In this document: piece by piece, positions 1 to 5,006 of the stretch
Numbering within the stretch: the first letter of the stretch is position 1
How the letters are laid out: the number at the start of each line of letters is the position of its first letter
NCBI GenBank assembly: GCA_012031335.1
Contig: JAAUTT010000445.1
Span: forward strand, 1 to 5,006
Source: Bacteroidales bacterium
Lineage (GTDB): Bacteria; Bacteroidota; Bacteroidia; Bacteroidales; JAAUTT01
Length of the DNA: 5,006 nucleotides
Reading direction: 5' to 3'
The notes under the pieces: generated by a model
Told to the model about the DNA's origin: nothing
Seen by the model: only the letters and a program-made list of their open reading frames with translations
Database searches by the model: none
Position numbers and translations under genes: made by a program

Positions 1-579
1 ACTATAAGGGCTGGCTTGCACATATTGGAAATATAACACATGAAAGAGTTTCAGTACCATTTTTATCGGCAATTGGTAGTACTCACAACGAAATTCCGGA
101 ATTATTTCGTGGACTATTGTGTGTAGGTGATGTTTGCCATGAATTTAAATCGCTTATAAAAAAATTAAAGCTTGAAAAATGCATCCATCTGGTTGGCCAT
201 CTACGCCAAGAAGAAGCTTTGAAAATTGCGGAGGGGTCAGATGCTTTGCTCGTCCTTGAAGCAGATATGGAAACCAGTCCTTTCCTTCCAAGCAAATTTG
301 CCGATTATATGTTGATTGGTAAGCCCATCATTGCAGTGACCCCCCAAGTCAGTCCAATAAGGGACTATTTAAAAACTTATAGCCAAGGAGTATGTGTATC
401 ACATAATGAAAAAAATATTTCCACTGTATTAAAGAATACATGGATGGAATTTATTGGAAAAAAAATGATGAAAAAACATAAACTTGGATGAGCTGACCAG
501 GGAGCTATTTGCTTTTACATCTGTTGGTAAAGAGTATAATAAAATGTTTTTGGAAGCATGTTTAACTTCAAGGAGCTGA
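1..579 (+). CDS. GT4-type glycosyltransferase, C-terminal part (5' end outside window, one frameshift)
   Basis: This is the nucleotide-sugar-binding half of a GT-B fold glycosyltransferase, expected to act at the cytoplasmic face of the membrane in polysaccharide repeat-unit assembly. Reading starts at base 3 and the true start lies upstream of the window. Seen in the 191 recoverable residues: AHIGN (residues 6-10), a donor-domain opening of the type common in GT4 enzymes; the strand VGDV (41-44); VGHL (64-67) followed by an alternating helix; and SPFLPSKFADYM..GKPIIAVTP (92-114), the usual conserved segment around the donor site. The frame ends early at a TGA at 489-491. Removing one A from the A6 run at 471-476 continues it as KNINLDELTRELFAF... 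to a TGA at 577-579, which gives a normal amphipathic C-terminal helix. The donor and acceptor sugars cannot be read from sequence. The family call is firm. The corrected C-terminus is an inference. Confidence 0.8.
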
Positions 580-620
580 TAAGAATACTCTGATATGATT
601 CAAACAGCGAGAGTTGATTT

Positions 621-2046
621 TTGACTGAAACAAAATCAAAAAATTGCCAGCACATATTTGGTATTGAAAAAAAAATGACCTTACCAACGCGATCCTCACA
701 ATCAGGCTCAAGCAAAATTTTAATCTGCATCATCTTGGCATTCATTTTTTTAGGGCTCTACCTTGAACCAATATTAATTTTTGGCCTTAAATTTTCCCAT
801 ACCTATAAATTGATAGCTATCTATTTTTTATTACTATCAATTTTTATCCATCGAAATTCCAATATATTAGACCCTTACGAAAAAAATTATCGAATGTTAC
901 TCTATTCGGCTTATTGCTGGGCAATATATCCCATACTTTTTTCGTTTACTCGCAATTATATGATAGATTCCATTTTTTGTGGAGGCCAGAGGCTATTTGG
1001 AATTCTTCTGTTTCACTGGATTTTACACAAAAAAGTTACAGCAGAAAAGTTGTTTCTATTTTATGAACTTTTCTTAGTCTTTACTGTTTTGACGGCCTTG
1101 CCATTTATCACTGGCATCCTTACCCCTCTTGGGAAAGCTTATGACCTCTCATTAATAGCAAGTCAACATCCCTTAGCATTTGTTGGAGTTTTCCAGAATT
1201 CACATGGAGCATCCACAGTCCTTTCCATGGCTGGTGTTGGTGCGTTCTCTATAAGCTGCACAACTCAAACAAAAAACCAAATACTATTACCTTGTTTTGA
1301 CTTCCATTTTTTTAATTCTTACGACACTAACATATGCAAGATCAGGCTGGGTGTCTATCTTTTCTGGAATAGTAACCGTCCTCTGGTTAATGATCAAAGC
1401 TCATCAAGAATTCGGTATTATAAAAATATGGGTACCACTATTAGGTGCCATACTAATTGCAGCCCCGCAAGTAATCAATCAGTCAGAAACGTTGATAATG
1501 AGAGCTTTAGGGCAGACAAAATACAGTCACCATTCCGGATATAACTTTGACAAGGTTTCTTCGGGAAGGATCTCTATCTGGAAAACATCCGGACGAATTT
1601 ATCTGGCATCTGATATGTTAGAAAAATTAGCTGGCATCGGGGAAACAGAATTAAAAAATCGCATGTATCAGACTACAGGGCTTGCAATTTTTTCCCATAA
1701 TGGATTTATAAATCAGTTAATCGTAGATGGACTGATAGGATTATGTTTATTGCTGTGTCTTATCATAAATATTTATTTTTTATTTTCCTCTCTCGAGGCC
1801 GATAAATATAGATTCTTGTGCACCTCAACACTTGCATGTTGGCTTACCCATTTTTTTTTCCAGGGTGGAGAATATCCCGTTGCTATGGCACAACTATTTT
1901 TGATTGTTTCCATTGCAATCCTTGCCCAGAATTATCGTATCAATAGAAGTAGCATTTCTTTAAGAAACATAGAAAAACCCAATATAATTTTGTATCAAAA
2001 AATTAAAAAAGTTAGGATGACCTTTCATGAGCATGCTTCTTATTGA
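621..2046 (+). CDS. O-antigen polymerase/ligase family membrane protein (Wzy/WaaL-like), one frameshift
   Basis: This is a polytopic inner-membrane protein of the Wzy_C family, which polymerises lipid-linked repeat units or transfers finished chains on the periplasmic face. Its place among glycosyltransferases favours a Wzy-type polymerase, but a ligase is not excluded. Corrected length is 474 residues from the TTG at 621, or 456 from the ATG at 675, which starts MTLPTRSS. There are about ten hydrophobic segments, for example near residues 32-55, 62-77, 142-167, 222-238, 243-258, 270-282, 368-389 and 420-435. Family marks are ARSGW (239-243), the large loop with SSGRISIW (313-320), and SHNGFINQLIVDGLIGL (358-374), where the HN and GLIG pattern is typical. 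The reading frame changes in the A6 run at 1271-1276. Removing one A joins TTQTK to TKYYYLVLTSIF. Neither candidate start has a good ribosome binding site, so the N-terminus is uncertain. The 3' end overlaps the next gene by 20 nt. Confidence 0.85.
2014..2017 (+). promoter_or_regulatory. Ribosome binding site of the second glycosyltransferase gene
   Basis: AGGA lies 9 nt before the ATG at 2027, inside the 3' end of the Wzy-type gene. It supports 2027 over the in-frame ATG at 2033, which would sit 15 nt from this site. The position suggests that the two genes are translated from one message. Confidence 0.55.
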
Positions 2047-3218
2047 TGGTGTTGATTTCTCCCAACCTGTTTTTGGAGCTGGGGGAGCTGCAGTTATTAA
2101 CTCAGCTTTAAAAAATCTGCATCCAAATACTATTCTCATCGGGGCGACATCTTCCTCTGATCACATAATTGGACAATGGCAGGAAATTGTGCATTTCAAT
2201 AAAGCATTCAGATTTCTTCCTGTAATCCATATGGAAGAGCTCATAAAGCCAAAAGTTAAATCGCAGAACCTTCAATTTGCTTTAGCTGTAGCAAAATATA
2301 TCCGCAAAATAAAAGCGTCAGACATCCGCTCGGTTTTTACACAGACCTATACTATTTTATGGATGCTTTTATTAACGCCATATTCATGGGATATTTGTTT
2401 TTATTATCCAGGCTTAGGGAATCCCATGCTTATCGGACGAAGACCGAAAATAGGTAGGCTTTTGGCATGTTTCTATGATGTGATTCAAGGATTTTGTGCT
2501 AATTACACTACTGTGTGCTTTGCCGCAGCATCTGAACCCGTCGTTTCTGAATACAATCGATTTTTAAAAAAAATAAGGACAAAAACCATTGTCAAACCAT
2601 TGCCTACTGGTGTGGATACTGATCTGTTTAGACCAAAATCTAAATCCGAAACACAGCCAAAAACTTGGATTTTCATCCCATGATTTGATCTTTCTATATC
2701 TTGGTCGCTTGGCAAAGGTAAAAGGAATTCCTTTGTTGCTTCAATCCCTTGTCGAATTCCACAAAACAATACCACAAGCAAAACTACTGATAGTTGGAGA
2801 TGGAGAAGAGAAGGTGAGAATTCAGGAGATGTGTATCTCCCTTGGCATTGAAAAAAGTGTTATTTTTTGTGGACTCTTAGCCCCTGAAGAGGTTGCCTTG
2901 CATGTTTGTGCTGCGGATGTTTGCGTGGTTGCTTCAGAAACGGAAGGCTTTTCAAATGCGATGATCGAACAGATTGCATGTGGCAAACCAATTGTATCAA
3001 CAGCGGTAAGCGGAGCAAAAGAGCTTATTTGTGAAGGGGAAAATGGATATATCGTACATTCAAGAGACCCGAAGGAGTATGCACAAAAAATGATTAATGC
3101 AACTCATCTATTCAAAGCTGAAGAAATCTCTCGCTCTATTGCCGTCAACAATTACTCTGACAAATTGTTATGGGAAACGGTACAAAATCAATGGCCGGCA
3201 ATAAAAATTTCCAGGTAA
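2027..3218 (+). CDS. GT4 family glycosyltransferase, full length, one frameshift
   Basis: This is a retaining GT-B glycosyltransferase that probably adds one sugar of the polysaccharide repeat unit on a lipid carrier at the inner membrane surface. The corrected length of 396 residues is normal for the family. The N-terminal domain opens with a glycine-rich acceptor-side loop (FGAGGAAV, residues 16-23). PLPTGVDTDLFRP (191-203) is the standard linker into the donor domain. That domain shows YLGRLAKVKG (224-233) with the donor-phosphate-binding R and K, LLIVGDGEE (253-261), and the EX7E motif with Glu306 and Glu314 in SETEGFSNAMIE. The frame ends at 2681-2683 as read. Dropping one A from the A5 run at 2659-2663 joins SETQPK to LGFSSHDLIFLYLG. 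The break therefore separates the two Rossmann domains, and automated calling would report two short proteins. The start is supported by AGGA 9 nt upstream. The stop TAA (3216-3218) overlaps the next ATG. Sugar specificity is unknown. Confidence 0.88.
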
Positions 3219-3220
3219 TG
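3216..3220 (+). promoter_or_regulatory. TAATG stop/start overlap between two glycosyltransferase genes
   Basis: The TAA of the upstream glycosyltransferase shares its last A with the ATG of the downstream one. The only purine-rich stretch nearby (AGG at 3213-3215) is too close to the ATG to act as a normal ribosome binding site. Translation of the second gene therefore probably depends on termination and re-initiation by ribosomes from the first, which would keep the two enzymes at linked levels. The coupling is inferred from the arrangement. Confidence 0.5.
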
Positions 3221-4466
3221 GAGCCATACCCTCTGCATGTATTGGTTTCAGCATTGCATGTGGATCAAAATGGGGATCGGAAGTTGGAATGGGTTGGAAT
3301 TGGATAACCCACCTCGCTAATTATTGCAAATTAACAGTAATTTCGGAGAAATCCTTCCAACAAGAAATTGAAAAATCTTTGCCTGAGCTTAAATTGACCC
3401 ATCAACCAGTATTTCATTATCTGGATATTGGAGAAAGAGCTATAAAACTCTTTTGGAAACAAGGAGACTGGCGTTTTTATAAATTTTATCATGCTTGGCA
3501 GAAACAGGCCCTTGATCTGGCTCGGCAGTTATATGCTTCAAGTCGATTTCATCTCACCCATCAATTAAATCTGATCGGCTATCGAGAACCAGGATATCTT
3601 TGGAAGTTGCCGTTGCCCCATATTTGGGGACCAATTAACGGATACCAACAGATGCCATGGAACTATCTTCGTTTCTTAGACTTGACAGGTGCATTCTATT
3701 ATTTCTCCAGAAATATGGTAAACCTATTACAAATGTATGGCAGTATGAGGGTTCATACAGCCGTGAGAAACACGGAAACAATAGTCTGTGCGACCATGGA
3801 TGATTATCATGCTATAAAAAAATATATGGTATTAGTACCAAAGTACTAGGTGAAACCGGTACAAGTGATAGAGTCCCGAATTATTCTAAAAAAAATCTGC
3901 CATCTACAGGAAAAATCAAGTTGGTGTGGTCGGGAATTTTTCAAGGCAGAAAAGCTTTACCATTGCTGCTTTTTGCCCTTTCCCAGGTATCATCTCCAGA
4001 AAGGTTCCAACTCATCGTCTTAGGAGATGGGTCAGAAGCACAAAACTGGAAAGCACTTTCCACAAAACTTCATTTGAACAATATAGTTACATGGATAGGA
4101 AAAATACCACACCGTGATGCATTAAATATTATGCAACAATGTGACGCTCTTATTTTTACAAGCCTTCAGGAGGCTACCTCAACTGTGGTTTTGGAAGCTC
4201 TGGAAAGCGGATTACCAGTTGTCTGCCACGATATGTGCGGTTTCGGAACGGTTATAACAAAGGAATGCGGAATAAAGATACCGGTAGTGTCTCCTAAACA
4301 AAGCATTAAGCAATTTTCTTTAGCACTAGAACAATTATCCAATCCTGCTATATTGGCAATCATGAAAGAAGGGGCCAGAAAAAAAGCCAGCCAATTAACT
4401 TGGAATAAAAAGGCTCAAAAAATGGTACAATATTATTATCAGACTATGCAGACATTTAAAAAATGA
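3218..4466 (+). CDS. GT4 family glycosyltransferase with WGPI motif, full length, two frameshifts
   Basis: This is a second GT-B glycosyltransferase, clearly different in sequence from its neighbour, and expected to add another sugar to the same repeat unit. Corrected length is 416 residues. The protein begins MEPYPLHVLVSAL, then CGSKWGSEVGMGWNW (residues 15-29), the glycine-rich N-terminal loop found in a group of GT4 enzymes. LPHIWGPINGYQQMPW (133-148) is the matching WGP motif of that group. The donor domain has LVWSGIFQGRKALPLL (236-251), with the phosphate-binding Arg-Lys pair; LIVLGDGSE (266-274); and EX7E with Glu319 and Glu327 in QEATSTVVLEALESG. Two frame changes are needed. One G is missing near 3256, which restores SALACGSKWG. 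One A is missing in the A7 run at 3816-3822, which restores AIKKIYGISTKVLGETG and a linker into the donor domain. As read, the N-terminal 20 or so residues and the whole donor domain fall in other frames. The start is the ATG of TAATG. The stop overlaps the next gene. Confidence 0.87.
4463..4466 (+). promoter_or_regulatory. ATGA start/stop overlap between glycosyltransferase and acyltransferase genes
   Basis: The ATG of the acyltransferase overlaps the TGA of the glycosyltransferase. The preceding bases are A-rich and contain no recognisable ribosome binding site, so translation is probably coupled. The corrected acyltransferase frame runs back to exactly this ATG, which supports both the start choice and the frame corrections. 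Confidence 0.5.
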
Positions 4467-4980
4467 TTATCAAATTTTTAAAAACGTTTTAAGAATCATT
4501 ATAATCAAAACTATTTACAGGAAATATCTCACAACAGGCAGCGGATTTACGTGCGGAAGAGGAACAGTTTTTTGCAAAAATAAAATAACTAATAGGCAAT
4601 AATGTCTATATTGGGAAATATTGTACCATAGAGTGTGATAGTATTATTGGACATGAAGTCATGATCTCAAATAATGTTGGACTGGTCGGAAGAAGGGACC
4701 ATGATTACACCCACCTTGGGACTCCCATAAGATATGCCCCATGCGTACGTGATAATAAATATAAAATGCCTGATACCAAATCTCAAATAGTGATTGGCGA
4801 CGATGTTTGGATAGGTTTTGGCTCTATTATTCTATCCGGAGTTAAAATTGGTCAGGGGCTCCATTATTGCAGCCGGTTCTATAGTTACTAAAAAATATAG
4901 AACCTTTTTCTATAGCAGCAGGCATCCCTGCAAAAATCATAAAAAAACGGTTTAGTGACTATGATACCGAAAACATATAA
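4463..4980 (+). CDS. Hexapeptide-repeat (left-handed beta-helix) O-acyltransferase, WbbJ-like, four frameshifts
   Basis: This is probably a cytoplasmic trimeric acetyl-CoA-dependent O-acetyltransferase that modifies a sugar of the repeat unit. Corrected length is 171 residues, normal for the short members of the family. Hexapeptide turns are visible as KITIGNNVYIGKYC (residues 41-54), IVIGDDVWIGFGSIIL (109-124) and VKIGQGSIIAAGSIVTK (127-143). The chain closes with the typical IEPFSIAAGIPAKIIKKRF (145-163). The loop GRRDHDYTHLGTPIR (76-90) carries His80, the likely catalytic base. Four single-base corrections are needed: a missing T at T4 4487-4490, an extra A at 4591-4592, an extra G in G4 4855-4858, and an extra A in A6 4890-4895. 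As read, only 4661-4891 looks like an ORF, and it lacks both ends. The assignment to an acyltransferase is strong. The acyl group and target sugar are unknown, and a role in N-acetylation of an amino sugar is possible. Confidence 0.85.
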
Positions 4981-4983
4981 GCA

Positions 4984-5006
4984 ATGCAAAAAAACCTTTA
5001 TTCTTC
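4984..5006 (+). CDS. Possible start of the next gene, cut by the window end
   Basis: An ATG four bases after the acyltransferase stop opens a frame reading MQKNLYS up to the window edge. The spacing fits the close packing of the upstream genes. There is no clear ribosome binding site, and seven codons are too few to identify anything, so this may be chance. Confidence 0.22.

Noticed and set aside
83..295. ORF on the minus strand, about 70 residues
   Set aside because: It lies antisense within the first glycosyltransferase, has no recognisable motif, and has a composition typical of a shadow frame.
535..540. Perfect TATAAT that could be a -10 promoter element for the Wzy-type gene
   Set aside because: I see no acceptable -35 element at 16-18 bp upstream, and the bases encode EYNK in the corrected tail of the first glycosyltransferase. 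In AT-rich DNA a single hexamer is weak evidence.
515..745. ORF on the minus strand, about 76 residues
   Set aside because: It spans the end of one gene and the start of the Wzy-type gene on the opposite strand, with no motif and no ribosome binding site context. The + strand frames explain the region.
1851..1859. T9 run as another frame break
   Set aside because: The Wzy-type frame passes through it as HFFFQGGE with hydrophobic membrane sequence on both sides, so no correction is needed.
2503..2781. ORF on the minus strand, about 92 residues
   Set aside because: It is antisense to the linker and start of the donor domain of the second glycosyltransferase and has no family features.
3850..3920. 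Apparent intergenic gap between two glycosyltransferase ORFs
   Set aside because: It is coding: the frame upstream of 3921 is open back through 3816 and reads as the linker of one glycosyltransferase once an A is restored.
3926..4117. Short + strand ORF, about 63 residues
   Set aside because: It is an alternative frame inside the donor domain of the third glycosyltransferase. The other frame carries the conserved GRKAL and GDGSE motifs.
4166..4363. ORF on the minus strand, about 65 residues
   Set aside because: It is antisense to the EX7E region of the third glycosyltransferase and is a shadow of that conserved segment.
4467..4660. Non-coding leader or riboswitch before the acyltransferase
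   Set aside because: The stretch is coding when two single-base errors are corrected, giving the N-terminal residues and the first hexapeptide turns of the acyltransferase.

Overview
This window is a stretch of a bacterial surface-polysaccharide (O-antigen, capsule or exopolysaccharide) biosynthesis cluster. It is AT-rich and tightly packed, and every supported gene is on the + strand. The genes are, in order: the C-terminal part of a GT4-type glycosyltransferase (1-579), a polytopic membrane protein of the Wzy/WaaL O-antigen polymerase/ligase family (about 621-2046), a complete GT4 glycosyltransferase (2027-3218), a second complete but different GT4 glycosyltransferase (3218-4466), and a left-handed beta-helix (hexapeptide-repeat) O-acyltransferase (4463-4980). 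A possible next gene starts at 4984. Nothing in the sequence fixes the species. A low-GC bacterium, probably Gram-negative, is an inference from the Wzy-type gene and the base composition.

The most notable feature is that no gene reads through in a single frame. I count nine points where the conserved protein moves to another frame. Eight lie in or beside a run of identical bases, counting runs as short as two, and the ninth is best explained by a doubled G read as one. By gene: one each in the first glycosyltransferase, the Wzy-type gene and the second glycosyltransferase, two in the third glycosyltransferase, and four in the 518-bp acyltransferase. Correcting each by one base gives proteins of 191 (partial), 474 (or 456), 396, 416 and 171 residues with intact family motifs. 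I needed no nonsense substitution to explain any break. This looks much more like homopolymer errors in the underlying read or assembly than like genuine gene decay, although the sequence alone cannot exclude decay or slippage.

After correction the layout is a typical operon. The Wzy-type gene overlaps the next glycosyltransferase by 20 nt. The two complete glycosyltransferases join at a TAATG stop/start, and the last glycosyltransferase and the acyltransferase overlap at ATGA. The expected pathway is that the glycosyltransferases add sugars to a lipid-linked repeat unit at the inner face of the cytoplasmic membrane, the acyltransferase decorates a sugar, and the Wzy-type protein polymerises or transfers the units on the outer face. 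I found no RNA gene, mobile element, CRISPR array, clear terminator or convincing promoter. Apart from the unusual density of frame breaks, I see no evidence of a new biological system.
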